Shown here in pieces: positions 12,263-25,700 of a stretch of DNA of 64,000 nt (the stretch's first letter is position 1; the number at the start of each line of letters is the position of its first letter). The notes under the pieces are model-generated. The model was given only the letters and a program-made list of their open reading frames with translations. It had not been told where the DNA came from and did no database searches. Made by a program: the position numbers and the translations under genes. The stretch is from Chamaecyparis obtusa (Eukaryota; Streptophyta; Pinopsida; Cupressales; Cupressaceae), in assembly GCA_027943335.1 (NCBI GenBank), contig BSBK01006021.1, forward strand, positions 1,934,501 to 1,998,500. Reading direction: 5' to 3'.

Positions 12263-13727
12263 TGTAAATAACAATACGCATCTGAGAGGGGGGGTGAATC
12301 AGTTGCTCCAAAAACACTTAAACTTAAAACCCCTTTAAAACCCTTAATGTATGAAACCCTTAATCACATAAACCTTGTTATTGATTTGTGGAAAGTAGAG
12401 CATGTAAACATCAATCACCACATAACACAAAGATTTGTTATCATGAAAACACATACATGTTGAAAAGCATGGTGGGTTTAAAACCCACAATAAGAGTAGT
12501 ACCTTGTTATAAGTATAGATTATTATAGTAGAAAGAATGCACTTACATTTAGACACACTTCCTAGAGTTCACTAATCAATTAGTCCTTGTACACCAATCC
12601 TAGGGAAGTCACACTAACTTACATTCACAACTCAAACTACAATCTGTTACATAAATAAACTATATAATAGCATCTCTCTATGCTTGGTTCAATTCCATTG
12701 AAGTACAGTCAGATATCTTAACACAATTCTTTCTCCTACATACATACAAGAAATTCAACCTCTAGTAGATCTTAAAAAAAACTCTAAAACTAATCCCATG
12801 GTGTATGCAACAAAACTCCTATTCACAACACACATATTCAAACCCTACTTCATCATATTTATCAATAACTAGGTTAAAAAAACCTAATCTTCACACGTCC
12901 ATATCTTAGCACCAAAATAAACCATTAGGATATATACCTTCTCTCCAAGCATATCTGTGTTCCATCTCAAACACCTCAAGATCATAACCATAACCCTAAA
13001 ATGTTTTACCAATCTCACATAAACCTTTTTATAATCTTCCTTTATCGTGTCAACCTAGAACATAAAAACCTTCTTCAAATTCATTGAACTCGGTCATCTT
13101 AATCAATGTAAACTACTAGCTCATCAGACACATAATCCTGGATCATCTTAAGGCGTCATTTAAGTTCAAAAAAAAAATCAAATTCATCATCCTTTATGAA
13201 TTTGCTAGTGATTCTTTCCCTACTTCAAGAACATTGTTGTCCCCCAATAAAATGCTTGTGACTACCTTACAGATTATTAGGATCACAAACCCTTTGAGTG
13301 GTTAACACATTGATATGTCCTTTAAAAATTCCCACATGCATGACCAAAGATCTCCTCATGTGTTCTTGGGAAAACCCAATCTCTCCAACTCTGCAACTCT
13401 GTCACATTGTTAAATAGTTAAACAACTGGGCTTTATCTTTGACACCATAAATCAACCAAAACATCATGTTAGCATCTAAAAATTTGCATACATCATGTAT
13501 AAAACATCTACATCTCCCTATGAGGTGTGAAAATCCTCATCTTGAGTAACCTTTCTACACAACTTGTCTAAACATTCCTTGTTACTGTTGAAACTACATA
13601 ACAATTATTCATACTGTATGATAGGGATGCAATCTGTATGAATAAATATCCAAAATTTATGATAAATATATTGACATCAAATGATAGACATGTTGAAATT
13701 AATGAAAATATATGCAGCTTTGCAACA
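12263..13727 (-). repeat. Element F 3' LTR (1,465 bp)
   Basis: Plus-strand text runs from TGTAAATAAC to TTTGCAACA, followed directly by ATCTCCCCCTTTGG, the complement of a polypurine tract. The first 600 bases match the truncated 5' LTR at 33617-34219. A GTGGG...CCCAC motif occurs at about 12472-12488 and the GAGAGGGGGGGTGAATC stretch near 12283. Confidence 0.8.
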
Positions 13728-14511
13728 ATCTCCCCCTTTGGCATTGACAGAAAAATGTGATGGGAAAAACAAGTAATGTAATCAGCAACCAATAGTTCTA
13801 TCAATCAATATCTAAAATACATCATTATATTTTATATTCCCTCTAACTCAATTGTGCTAATTCTCCCCCTTGGGTCACTTCCCTTAGAATCATACTATGA
13901 TTTCACACTCTTCTCTCCATTAGTTTCTCCCCCATGGATGTACATTTCTATTTTCTGCTTAAAATCTTTCTTATGTGCAATTATGTGAACTTTCTCTACC
14001 TTCTCTATAATAATTGTGTCAACACTTCTATCTCTTCCATTGGCTTCTTCTCTTATTAATTGTTGGCATCTATCTCTTCTCTTCTACTTCTTCTCTTCAC
14101 TTGATGACTTTCTATTCACACCTGTCTCTCTCCCCCTTTTACATCAATGAAAAAGGTGTGTCATCAGCACTTGTGTTCAACTTGACTTATCTCCTCAATG
14201 TCTACTTCCTTTTCCTTCTCACCTTTTTCTACCTTTTCAAGCTCTTCTTTTCTTCTTCCGTATGTCTCTAAAAATACTAAACACATCCAACAGTTGCAAA
14301 ATTTTGAACACTTCATCAATAGTTGTTACCTGATCATTTCACATACACATTTCATCTTCTCATGCATACTTCTCTTGAGTCACCATGTTTTCTACTCCCC
14401 CTAAGTAGAAGCCTCCAAACATTAATATAATTGCAATTTATTTCTTTTAAGAACACTATATTGATGCAACCTCTTGCATCTTAGTTCTGATTAGGTTGGG
14501 TAATTACCCCT
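13728..14511 (-). other. Element F 3' internal remnant with purine-tract motifs
   Basis: This piece directly adjoins F's 3' LTR and starts with the polypurine tract complement ATCTCCCCCTTTGGCATTGA (13728-13747). Further C-rich copies occur at 13862-13870, 13926-13934 and 14130-14152. No reverse transcriptase or RNase H words are visible in any frame. The open frames at 14014-14404 are pyrimidine-rich low-complexity text on the opposite strand. The piece continues at 30221 on the other side of element B. Confidence 0.55.
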
Positions 14512-15212
14512 TGTAAGAAATAGGGAATATTGAGGGGGGGGGGTGAATCAGTATTCTACAAATTTTTAATTTTTCCCAATTATGGATATAATAGATTATC
14601 TTAATGCATGCATAACATAGTAAACTAAAGAACATGCATAGCAATAAAACAAATGAGCTCATAACACATTATTTTTTCTCGAGGAAACCCTGGCCAAGGG
14701 AAAACCCCGGTGGGGATGGTTCCCACAAAGATCCACTAATCAAAAGTATCTTGTTAAGGATGTTGACCTTGTTAGGAGCCTATTACATGCATATAGTGTC
14801 TCAATCTCGATTAAGGGACTTTAAGCCTGGTTAGAAGCCTCAACCCTGCTAAGAATTGGTAGTACAAAATGAGATTACAAGATGAGCCCACTGCCCAAAC
14901 AAGTAATGTACAATAGTTACAAATTACAAAATAAGTCAAGGTACTTAACCTTATAATTCTTACAACTTCGCATCAATATCTCTTCGCTTGCTTTTTCACT
15001 ATCGTTATTGCTCTTACTTCTATGTGCATGTGTAATTACAATTACATCATTACATCTCTCTATATAAGTTATTAACATTAATAACTCTTACAGTCAACTT
15101 GTCATAAGCATTATACAAAATATATCTTTACTCAAGGGTTAACATCTAGGATGTCATCCCTTTATATTGTTAAGACATTATTTTGATAAACAAAATAATC
15201 CCTTAACTCTTT
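14512..15212 (-). repeat. Element B 3' LTR, first part
   Basis: It matches 29176-29880 closely, including the box GGTGGGGATGG...CCCAC (14709-14726) and the repeated TGTTAGGAGCC-like boxes (14750-14850). It begins TGTAAGAAATA where the 5' LTR has TGTTAGAAATA. It is interrupted at 15212 by element A; the TCTTT at 15208-15212 is A's target duplication. Confidence 0.9.
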
Positions 15213-16416
15213 TGTTAGAAAGTAAAGTCCACCAAGATAACTGAGAGGGGGGGGGGGGTGAATCAGTTATCAGATAATTATAACTTTTATCATCTTCAAC
15301 AACATTAAACCATATAAGAAATATAATTACCAACTATAGAAAGATATTCATACACAATAACACAATTACACAAGATATGTTGACTAGGGAACCTCTTGAT
15401 CAAAGAGTAAACCCCGGTGGGAATGATGCCCACAAAAGATGCACTAATATGAATATTCCTTGTGAAATGATGGACTCTGTTAGGAGTCTTATGAAATACA
15501 TTTAGTACATATGAATCCCTGTTAGGAGATTTTGAATCCCTGTTAAAATATTCTAACCCGATTAAGAGTTATGAAAGACAGAAGGACCCACTGCCCAAAC
15601 AGCTTCAGGGTAAGATCACTGAACACACTGTCCAAATAATCTTTGAATTACTCAATAGAATAATATATTACCTCTTCTTTGACTATGCCAAACCACACTC
15701 ACTATTACATCAAATCTCAATTTCAGATCTTTGTACTTCGCATGTCTTCCTTCACAAATTCACTTTCATACTTAGCTCTTTTCTTCACTTCATGCATACA
15801 GCATCACACACAATCACTACTTCCACATCACAAATACATACTACTACATTTCTACACATGACAACAAGGAAATGCATTCCTTCATTTATACCACACTCAA
15901 ATAATTATAAATGAGTTGTCATACAATTACAAAATAAACGTTTCCACACACTACACCAAAATTACAAAAAACTGTCAGCTTCCAAATACAATAAATCTTC
16001 ACTCGTACGACCTCAAAGTCTACACTACCATCCACATCACTATCAATGTGTCTTCAACTTCCCTTTAACTATGTAAAACTAGATTCCATCCCGATTAGGA
16101 GATATCATCCAATTTCCACAAACCACTACTCAAGAACACTGCCTGAATACTGCTTCCACTAAAATGATCATAACTTCCATGAATAAATGAATTACTATCT
16201 GCACTCTTAACCATAGACATATAACATATCAAAGAGTATAATCTCAACATCGCATAGCTCCAACTACAATAACCCATGTGTGCTAATCCAAACTCTGTCT
16301 GCTTCTCTGCAAGTCTTCGGTAAATCACTATGTTGACATCAATGACAATCATAGTCATGAATGCAACAACTACTACTACAGAATGGCTGCCAAACATTTA
16401 GCATTCATTCCTAACA
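15213..16416 (-). repeat. Element A 3' LTR (1,204 bp)
   Basis: Plus-strand text starts TGTTAGAAAGTAAAG and ends ATTCCTAACA. A run of G near 15246-15257 is longer than in the partner LTR. Around 15515-15555 it carries one extra copy of a roughly 26-bp unit (AATCCCTGTTAGGAGATTTT type), which explains the 26-bp length difference from the other LTR. Confidence 0.95.
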
Positions 16417-16430
16417 ATATCCCCCATTGT
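16417..16430 (-). other. Element A polypurine tract
   Basis: The minus strand reads CAATGGGGGATATT immediately before the 3' LTR, the plus-strand priming position. A second similar motif in the same orientation (complement of CTTCTCCCCCATTGACATC) lies about 165 bp further inside at 16582-16600. Confidence 0.75.
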
Positions 16431-16799
16431 CATTGATGGCAACATAGATGAAAAACATCCAATGTTCCAAAAATACAATACTGCAACACTGCTTCTTCAA
16501 ATCCTCTTCATCAATCAAATCTTGCTTCGTTATCCTATTCAAATCTCTCCAGTAGATGTCTCAGATTGTTTTTCATGTACACTTCTCCCCCATTGACATC
16601 AATGACAAAAATTCCATCACTATGTCAACAACAACTCAATGTCAAAAGACACTTTTCACAAAATACATTTACTAGAGTCCTCATGACTCAGCTCAAATAC
16701 ACATACTCCCCCATAGAGGAAGTACCAACATCCAGTCCAGAAGAAAGATAAGGCTCATATACCACTGGATGGATGAAACCAACTGCATCACTTCTCAAA

Positions 16800-19700
16800 A
16801 GTAGGCTAGGGCATAATCCCAAGCATACCTCTCAGATACTCAAATGTATCCTTAGGCAAAGGCTTTGTGAATATATCTGCTATCTGCTCCTTTGTACTTA
16901 TGTACTCAAGTCTGACTTCTTTCTCAACAACTTTCTATCTTACAACATGATACTTAATCTCTATATGCTTTGTCTTAGAATGTAATACATGATTCTTAGA
17001 CATACTAACTGTACTGGTGTTGTCACAATGTATGACAATAGACTCAACAAATTTTATTCCAATACCCTTCAGCATTTTCTTCATCCAAATTATATGGTTA
17101 CAATTGTTTGCTGCTGCTACATATTCTGCTTCTGTTGTGCTTTGTGAGATACAATTATGCTTCTTGCTTAGCCAAGAAACTAATCTTCCTCCAAGGAAAA
17201 ATGCTCCATCACTGGTGCTTTTCTTATCATCAACACTGCCTCCCCAATCAACATCTGTATATGCACATAGGGTAAAATCATCAGATTTTTCATACCATAG
17301 TCCATAGTCCATTGTGCCTCTTAAATATCTCAGTATCCTCTTTATTGTTGCATAATGTGATTCTCTAGGTTCAGCTTGAAATCTTGCTACAATTCCAACT
17401 AAATGTGCTATATCAAGTCTTTTATGAGTCAAATACTACAATCCTCCAATCATAGATCTGTATTTCTTTTGTTCTACTGCAGGAGTCTCATCTATGCTAG
17501 ATAACTTATGTTCGGTCACCATAGGTGTTCCAATTGGTTTAAAATCCTCCATTCCAAATCTTTTCAACAAGTCATTCAAGTACTTTGTCTGACTTACAAA
17601 GATACCATCATTGTTTTATGTTATTTGTAATCCCAAAAAGTATTTCATCTCACCAATCATACTCATTTCAAATTCAGTCTTCATTTCATTAGAAAATTTG
17701 TCACTAGCTTCATCTTCTCCTCCAAAGATAATGTCATCAACAAAAATAACTATAATTAACAAACCATTTTCAATTTATTTTGTGTACAGATTGCTATTAG
17801 GTGTTCCTTTTGTAAATCCCAATTTTAACAAATACTTATCCAGTCTCACATACCAAGTTCTAGGTGCTTGTTTAAGTCCATATAAAGCTTTCTTCAACTT
17901 ACATACCATGTCTCCTTCTTGAGTTAAAGGAAAACCTTCAGGCTTCTCAATGTAGACTTCTTCCTCCAATTATCCATTCAGAAATGCTGACTTCACATCC
18001 ATCTGATATACTTTGAATTTCTTGTAAGCTGCATATGCCAAAAACATTCTTACTCGTTCAATTCTTGCAACAGGTGCAAAGGTTTCTTCATAGTCAATTC
18101 CTTCTTGTTGTGAGTAACCCTTACATACCAATCTTGCTTTGTTTCTTACTACTTCTCCTTGTTCATTCATCTTGTTTCTGAATACCCGTTTAGTTCCAAT
18201 AACATTATTGTCTTTAGGTCTAGGGACCAATTCTCATGTCTTGTTCTTTTCAATCTGATCTAGTTCTTCTTTCATAGCATTAGTCCAACTTTCATCTTCA
18301 CAGGCTTCATTAGTAGTCTTAGGCTCAATTTGAGAAATCAAACATAACTATTCTTGTGCCTTATTTTGAGTTAGAACTCCTCTTTTGATGCTCCCAATAA
18401 TCTATTCAAAAGGATGATTCCTTAACAAACTCTTGCTAGGTGTCACTATCTTAGATCTCTCTTCAGGTGTAGGTTCTTCAATAACTTCATTGTGGCTTTC
18501 ATTCAACAAATCATTTTCAATTTCATAAAACAATTCAGTAGGTCTAGTGTTAGGTTTAGGATGAGCTTCTTCATCAGATTCATAATCAAGCATTCTTTCC
18601 TGAATTTTGAACTTTTCATCAACTTTAACATTTGCCCTTTCAACAATAGTGTTAGTTCTTTTATTGAAACATCTATATGCTTTTCTTTTCAAATAATATC
18701 CATGAAATATACCTTCCTCACTTCTAGGATCAAACTTTCCAATATCATCATCTCTCTTTATATAACATTTTCTTCCAAAAATTCTAAAATACTTAACTGA
18801 GGGTGCATGTCCAAACCATAATTCATAAGGTGTCTTGTCTGTGTCTGCTCTGATTTGTACTCTGTTCATTGTATACACTATTATGTTCACTGCTTCTCTC
18901 TAGAATATCTTCACCAAGTCATTTTGAAATAACATAGCTCTTGCTACTTCAGTCACTGATCTATTCCTTCTTTTTGCAATGCCATTTTGTTCAAGTGTTC
19001 TAGGGGCTGAATACTATCTTTTAATTCCATTTTCATCACAAAAGGTGTTAAACTCTCTAGAAGTAAATTCTCCACCTCTATCAGATCTCAAACATTTAAT
19101 CTTCATTCAAGATTTATTCTCAACTTTATTCTTAACAATCTTAAACTTATCAAATGCTTCAGATTTTTCTTTAAGAAATGCAATCCACATCATTCTTGTA
19201 AAATCATCAACAAGAATCATAAAATACCTTTCTTCATAGAATCCTCTAGTCCTGGTAGGACCGCTCAAATCTATATGAACAATCTCCATCTTCTCTATAG
19301 ATGTAAACTTCTTACTGGGAAAAGAACTTCTCTTCTATTTAGCCATTACACATTCTTTGCAAATCATGTTAGTAGGCTTCATAATTTTTGGTAAATCTCT
19401 TACTACAAGTGTAGTACTTACTTTCACAATGTTATCAAAGTTTATATGAAAAAAAATTCTATGCCATAACCAATTTTCATCAAATCTTAGTAATCAAACA
19501 TGTCATCTCAGTAGGATTCAACTGAAATACATTACCCCTGGTTCTAGATCCAGTTCCAATCACATTTCCATCTTTATCCTTTATCACACAAGTTTTCTCA
19601 GTAAACCAAACTTGATATCCCTTATCAACTAACTATCCAACACTCAAAAAAATATGTTTCAATCTATCCACAAAATAAACATCATCAATATTAGTCTTTC

Positions 19701-20907
19701 CATCAAGAGTAATAGATCCTATACCTTTAATCAAACAAGGTACATTGTTTCCAACTCTAACAACTCCTCCATCATATTCATTCAACTTTATGAACTTTTT
19801 CATGTCTCCAGTCATATGATGTGAACAACCACTATCTATAATCCAATTAGCTTTCTTTTCAACTTGAGAAACTAATGCTTTTTCTTCCTTAACATTAGTT
19901 TCAGGATTCTCTTCTTTAATTGCTACAAATCCTATGTCATCATTATTTTCAATATCACTTTCACTTAAAGTTCTTTCTATACTAGCTTCAATATCTTCAT
20001 CATTAGCATAATAACATTCCTCAGATCTTCTAGGTTTGAAATTGCTTATGTACTTTTTAACTCTCTTAGGACATTTAGATGCAAAATGACCATATTCTTG
20101 ACAAGTCCAACATTTAGATATTTTATTACCATCTGGTTCTCTTTTCACAAGCAAGGCAATACCTTCTTCAATCTTCTTGTCTTCTTCATTTCTAGATCTG
20201 CTGCTGCCAGCACAATCTCTGCTCACACTGATGCTTCTTCACAAAGTAGAGCGAACACTAAGAGCACTGAATGTTGTCTCCATTCTAGGTAAGTCTCCTG
20301 ATAATCTCAGGTTCATTTCTGTTGCTTCCAATCTTCCAAGAAGAGTTTCTCTTGTAAAGTTTTTTGTACAAGGTATCACTTGTTCAATCATCTATGTTGT
20401 CTGCTTAAATACAGGAGTCAATGTCCTCAGAATTTTCCATATCACTTCATTCTCTATCTTTGTTCCTCCACAAGATTTTATACCTGTAATGATTTATGAC
20501 ATTCTACCAATATAACTTCTAATAGATTCATCTTCCAACATTCTTATATCTTCAAATGCACATATCCAATTATGTAATCTAACTCTTTTTGCATGTTCAT
20601 AACCTTGAAAAGTAGAGTGTAAAGCATTCCAAATTTCATGAGATTTTTTCAAATATTTTACCTGACTGTACTCATTCTCCAGAAGTGCTGTCAAAAGTGC
20701 TTCTCTTGCAAGTATGTTACACATGAATAGATCTCTCTCTTCTGTAGTACATGTTTCAAGATTGTCCTCTTCAATGATAGTCTTATTATTCTTTGTAATC
20801 AACCAATAACCTGGTCCTAAACATAGTAGGTGTGTCTTCATCTTTTCTTTCCAGCTTTCAAATATTACTCCATCAAACTTAGGGCTTTCTTTCCTAAAAT
20901 TCACCAT
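16800..20907 (-). pseudogene. Copia gag-pol polyprotein, decayed (element A)
   Basis: The gene starts at the ATG at 20907-20905 (context ATCCATGG) and ends near 16800. Domains in order: gag of UBN2 type (20907-20300, with SWKEKMK and LLGRLEATEMN), one zinc knuckle CX2CX4HX4C (near 20120-20080), protease DSGCSHHMT (near 19840), pre-integrase HRIFFHINFDN (near 19460), integrase core (IHIDLSGP near 19280, VDDFTR near 19205, RGGEF near 19080), reverse transcriptase ([13 protein letters not shown] near 17990, IFVDDIIFGG near 17735) and RNase H (YTDVDWGGSVDDKK near 17245, STTEAEYVAAA near 17115). A plant copia of this type makes one polyprotein processed by its protease; integrase inserts the cDNA. 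I count about sixteen premature stops, every one explained by a C-to-T or G-to-A transition (former CAA, CAG, CGA or TGG codons), and one single-base frameshift near 19485. Confidence 0.95.
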
Positions 20908-20949
20908 GGATCTCCTTAAACTATTAAACTTCTTTTTCAAGGACCTGCT

Positions 20950-20961
20950 GCTCTGATACCA
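20950..20961 (-). other. Element A primer-binding site
   Basis: The minus strand reads TGGTATCAGAGC, two bases inside the 5' LTR. It is complementary to the 3' end of initiator methionine tRNA, the usual copia primer. Confidence 0.9.
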
Positions 20962-20963
20962 AT

Positions 20964-22141
20964 TGTTAGAAAGTAAAGTCCACCAAGATAACTAAGAGGG
21001 GGGGGGTGAATCAGTTATTAGATAATTATAATTTTTATCATCTTCTATAGCATTAAACCATATAAGTAATATAATTACAAACCATAAAAAGATATTCATA
21101 CACAATAACACAATGACACAAGATATGTTGACTAGGGAATCTCTTGATCAAAGAGTAAACCCCGGGGGGAATGATGCCCATAAAAGATGCATTAATATGA
21201 ATATTCCTTGTGAAAGTATGGACTCTATTAGGAGTCTTATGAAATACATTCAGTACATATGAATCCGTGTTAAAAGATTCTAACCCGGTTAAGAGTTATG
21301 GAAGACAAAAGGACCCACTACCCAAACAACTTCAGGGTAAGATCACTGAACACACTATCCAAATAATCTTTGCATTACTCAATAGAATAATATGTTACCT
21401 CTTCTCTAACTATGCCAAACCACACTCACTGTTACATCAAATCTCAATTTCAGATCTTTGTACTTCATGTCTTCCTTCACAAATTTGCTTTCATACTTAG
21501 CTCTTTTCTTCACTTCATGCATACAGCATCACACACAATTTCTACTTCCACATCACAAATACATACTACTACATTTCTACACACTAAAACAAGGAAATAC
21601 ATTCCTTCCTTTATACCACACTTAAATAATTACAAATGAGTCGGCATAAAATTACAAAATAAAAGTTTCCACACGCTACACCAAAATTACACAAAATTTT
21701 CAGCTTCCAAATACAATAAATCTTTACTCATGCAACCTCGAAGTCTATGCTATCATCCACGTCACTATCAATGTGTCTTCAACTTCCCTTTAATTGTGCA
21801 AAACCAGATTCCATCCCGATTAGGAGATATCATCCAATTTCCACAAACCGCTACTCAGGAACACTCCCAGAATACTGCTTCCACCAAAATGATCATAACT
21901 TCCATGAATAAATGAATTACTATTTATGCTCTTAACCATAAACATATAACATATCAAAGAGTATAACCTCAACATCGCATAGCTCCAATTGCAATAACCC
22001 GCGTGCGCTAATCCAAACTCTGTCTGCTTCTCTGCACGTCTTCAGTAAAACACTATGTTGACATCAATGACAATCATAGTCATGAATGCAACAACAACTA
22101 CTACAGAATGGATTCCAAACATTTAGCATTCATTCCTAACA
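20964..22141 (-). repeat. Element A 5' LTR (1,178 bp)
   Basis: It pairs with 15213-16416 and has the same ends. The two LTRs differ by many substitutions and by one 26-bp unit, so the insertion is not recent. Confidence 0.95.
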
Positions 22142-22146
22142 TCTTT

Positions 22147-22485
22147 ACCAATTCTATCTTCATACTCTATCCTGTCGGCTAGACACTGTCTTCAGTAAAA
22201 CTATCATAACTTCTTCCGTACATACCATACTAACTTGTTCTCTCAGGTGAGTCTTCTATAGTCACCATGGTATCTATGTTCAAGTGTGAAAGTGTTGAAC
22301 TTACTCCAATCATCATCACTAATCAATACTATCTCTGGGTATACGAGCAAAAATATTGTCTCATACTTAGACAATTTTGCTTTGTGCTCTGTCATACTTG
22401 CTCTCTATCTTGTGCGATCTTCATGTAGATCATATGTTTCCATAATGACAAAATCTAAGTATCTAACTCAGCCAAATTTCCAACA
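22147..22485 (-). repeat. Element B 3' LTR, second part
   Basis: It continues the B LTR after element A and matches 29876-30215, ending GCCAAATTTCCAACA exactly as the 5' copy does. Plus-strand text that follows (22486 onward) is the complement of the polypurine tract. Confidence 0.9.
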
Positions 22486-22500
22486 ATCTCCCCCTTTGTC
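22486..22500 (-). other. Element B polypurine tract
   Basis: The minus strand reads GACAAAGGGGGAGAT directly before the 3' LTR. A second copy, also complementing CTCTCCCCCTTTGACAA, lies at 22681-22700, about 190 bp further inside and just beyond the ORF2 stop. Confidence 0.8.
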
Positions 22501-22762
22501 ATTGGTGGCAACATATGAGAAAATTGGCTAAGTCATAAGACTTCAAAAAATCTCAAAATTGTGGCCATAACAAAAAAATATGTATATATTGTCCTTATAA
22601 CTCCATATATCTTATCTATATATTGTACTCCCCCTAAGAGTATACATCCATATCATATTTATCAATTTTCTACTATATATCTCTCCCCCTTTGACAACAA
22701 TGACAAAAAAAAGGTAAGGAGGGTGTCAAAACTGTGTTCAGACAAAAATGTTATACCTTGAT

Positions 22763-25700
22763 TCAATATTGCAAAGATGGTAGGCTTGCAACACAATCTA
22801 CAAAGTTTATCTTCATGGTCTCTATCTCTTTCTCCCATGCCTTCTTAATGGAATCTGCAACACTAAGTAGTGCACACAATCCATAAGATGCAATTTCACA
22901 GGCTTGGAGGTTTGCAAAACTGAACTTCTGAGAAGATCTCTTTGATGAAAGGCATTCTTCCAGTTGTCCTTCAACAATGCTCAAATTAATAGAAATATGC
23001 TCTCATAGAAGAGAAAATCTTTTCAACTTCCTATCCTTGTCATTATGTAGAATCCTTATTTCATCATAAATCTTGCAAATTTTCTTCTCAATGTCGAGTA
23101 TCTTCACATTGGGTCTGGAAAGAAGATTTACCTCTGTTTGAATTTCTGCTTCTTTGATCTTAATCTTCTGAATTTCTTCTGATATAAGGTTCTCAGATTT
23201 TGTACACTAAATGTACAAAGTTTTACCTATGTCCAAGTTCTTTCTCAAGTCTTTTATACAAATATCAAGACTATTGATTGTTAATATGATTTAGAACAAT
23301 ACAGAGGGGGGGGTGAATCAATTGTTCTCAGGTCTTGATGTATAAAAATAACTTCAAAAACTTTTCTTTAAATTAGATCAAGCAACCAAATCAACCTCGG
23401 TCATCACTGATTTAATAATAGAAACATATAACTTAGCAGTCCACTACCCAGTTGTATCTAACTTGTAAAACACAGAAATGTTCAAACCAAAACATTCACA
23501 CAAGTTTTGACACTAGGATTTATAGTGGAAACCCAATATGGGAAAAACCACTTTGTAACATGCTACTATTATTTTCACTCTTCTGAAGTGAGCTCGGTTA
23601 AAAGCCAACCCTATCAAAGGTTACAATACACACTATCAAGTGTGACCCGATTAAAAGATTTCAATCACCCTGTTAAAAGTGAGCTTGGTCAAAGGACTTA
23701 CATACACTCCATTAGAATGCAACCTTGTTCAAAGGATTTAACATATGACTGTTAGGTCAACCTCTGTTAAAAGGATTTTGACTGTTACAATGGTTAGAAA
23801 GTAGTAGTAGTATTGATCTGAAAACATACAACTCACTTTGCAAATATCAAATCCAATTTAGTACACAAATGTTGGTTTACTGACTTTGAAACTTTGCCAT
23901 CTCCACTTCTGATTTGCTCAAAACTTTCCTTCAAGCAATCACCACACCTTTTCCTTTAGCCTTTTCTCTTATGCATTCAATAAAACTTTACTGTTCTTCC
24001 AGTATCTCCTTCACTAATGCATACACATACCTAATGCTTCAGTTCCCTTAATACTTTCATCTGTTAGGTTAACTTATCTTTTGTCGCTTAATCTCCTTCA
24101 TAGATCTTAGGGTTAGGTTAGATTCATTGAATCTACCCACTTCATGTTCTTCATCTCCTCTTCTAGAATCATCTCAAATCTCATAAAGATTTACAATAAA
24201 ATGTTTTACAAAGCATTAAATGCTTCCATACAATCAATAAATAAAGTTACACATTTTACATAATCCAAGAATTCAAACAATGTTGTCCCCAAAAAGAATT
24301 CTCTTCAAATATAAAATTTTCTGATGCTCGGTCAATACTGTGATCATCCACTCGGTCACCATGTAAAACACTCGGCCACTACTAAAACTATTTCCTCTTC
24401 ATATACTGTCCTCCTCGGCAATTTACTGATACTCGGTCGACACTAGATTTTTGCTCAGCATCCACTAACTTGGTCGACTCTGTCATAACTCACCTTAAAC
24501 ATAATTTCTTCATTTTTGCTCGGTTAAGCCTATCAGTTTAGTCTTCAAACTTACTAAGATAAACAATACATTGTCTCATCATTGTGCAACATAATCAAGT
24601 ACACTTTGTAGTATCAAGATAACTCAACCTTTCCTTAGGTGCTATTGTTACCATCCTTTCTTTCCCTTTTCACAATAGATATAGTACTTTCCTAAGTAGC
24701 AACAGTCTTACCAGTTAAGGTTTGACATCAATGAAAATACAACAATTGTTTCAATTGTAATTTCCAACATTGATATCATTCCTAATATTTTGACTTATGT
24801 CAAGAAGTAGTTTGGCCTCATAGGCTACTTGTGCCTTCACTTTAGCTTTATTAGATAAGTTGGTAAACTCATCATCAAATGTATTCATTACTTTCTTTGC
24901 TCTTTCAAGTGGGTCTGCCTCTGCAATCTATGTAGTCACAATACTTTGTAACTTCTCAGTTAACTCCTTTAGGGATCCTTCAAGGCTTTTTACCTTCTTA
25001 TTCTTCCCAATAATCTTATTCAGAGATGTGATCAATTCTATATGATGATCATCATCATCTACTTCTTTTCCCAAGCTTTCAAATATAGATCCAATTTGAG
25101 TTTTCTTACAAGTCTTAGGTGTTAGACTGATTTCTTCTTGACTGGGGGCTACTACTTGCTTCTCTATCTCCTTAATCTCTTCAATTCTTTTGTCTCTTTG
25201 TTCTTCTCCTCTAGCACTGTCCTAGTCTTCAAAAGCTGAATTGTCAACAATGTTCTCAAGGTTCTTAAAAAGATTATCATCACTATCTAAAGTGATTTTG
25301 GTTCCTTCCACATTCACTGTCTCATCTTCAATGTTAATAGCTGGTGGAGAGGGAATTTTCAACTTTTCTACTTCCTTTTCTTGCTCTGTTGGTTCTACTG
25401 CATCTGATTGATTTCCAATACTTTCTGTCATCACTTTAACTATTGCCTTTTTTGTTTCCTTGTTGATTTCCTCATAGTTACCTCCCATAATATGAATAGT
25501 TCTTTTCTTTGTTCCCAAATTGGTGTTCAGATCTTTCATGATTTGCTTGAAGTGTTTTTCATCCTTAACAACACATAGCTTCCTAACAAGATTTTCTTTG
25601 GTTTTGATTTCTTTTGGTGCCCTTTTCCTCCTGTTTACTAAATTTTTATATAAATCATCAGGAATTTTTCCTTAAATTGTGTCAAACTTCTTGTTAGTCA

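Larger units (their letters stand above)
15213..22141 (-). mobile_element. Element A: complete but inactive Ty1/copia retrotransposon (6,929 bp)
   Basis: The element has two LTRs (15213-16416 and 20964-22141), a perfect TCTTT duplication (15208-15212 and 22142-22146), a primer site identical to TGGTATCAGAGC (minus strand of 20950-20961) and a purine tract at 16417-16430. One gag-pol gene in the order gag, protease, integrase, reverse transcriptase, RNase H identifies Ty1/copia. The words IFVDDIIFGG and DVDWGGSVDDKKS are usual in plant copia pol. A sits in the 3' LTR of B, so it is younger than B. The pol gene is broken by many stops, so the copy cannot encode a working polyprotein. Confidence 0.95.

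Noticed and set aside
14014..14404. Phe/Ser/Leu-rich open frames that look like membrane proteins
   Set aside because: Pyrimidine-rich text on the strand opposite to element F. Many similar 'hydrophobic' frames are antisense shadows of Lys/Glu/Asn-rich retroelement genes.
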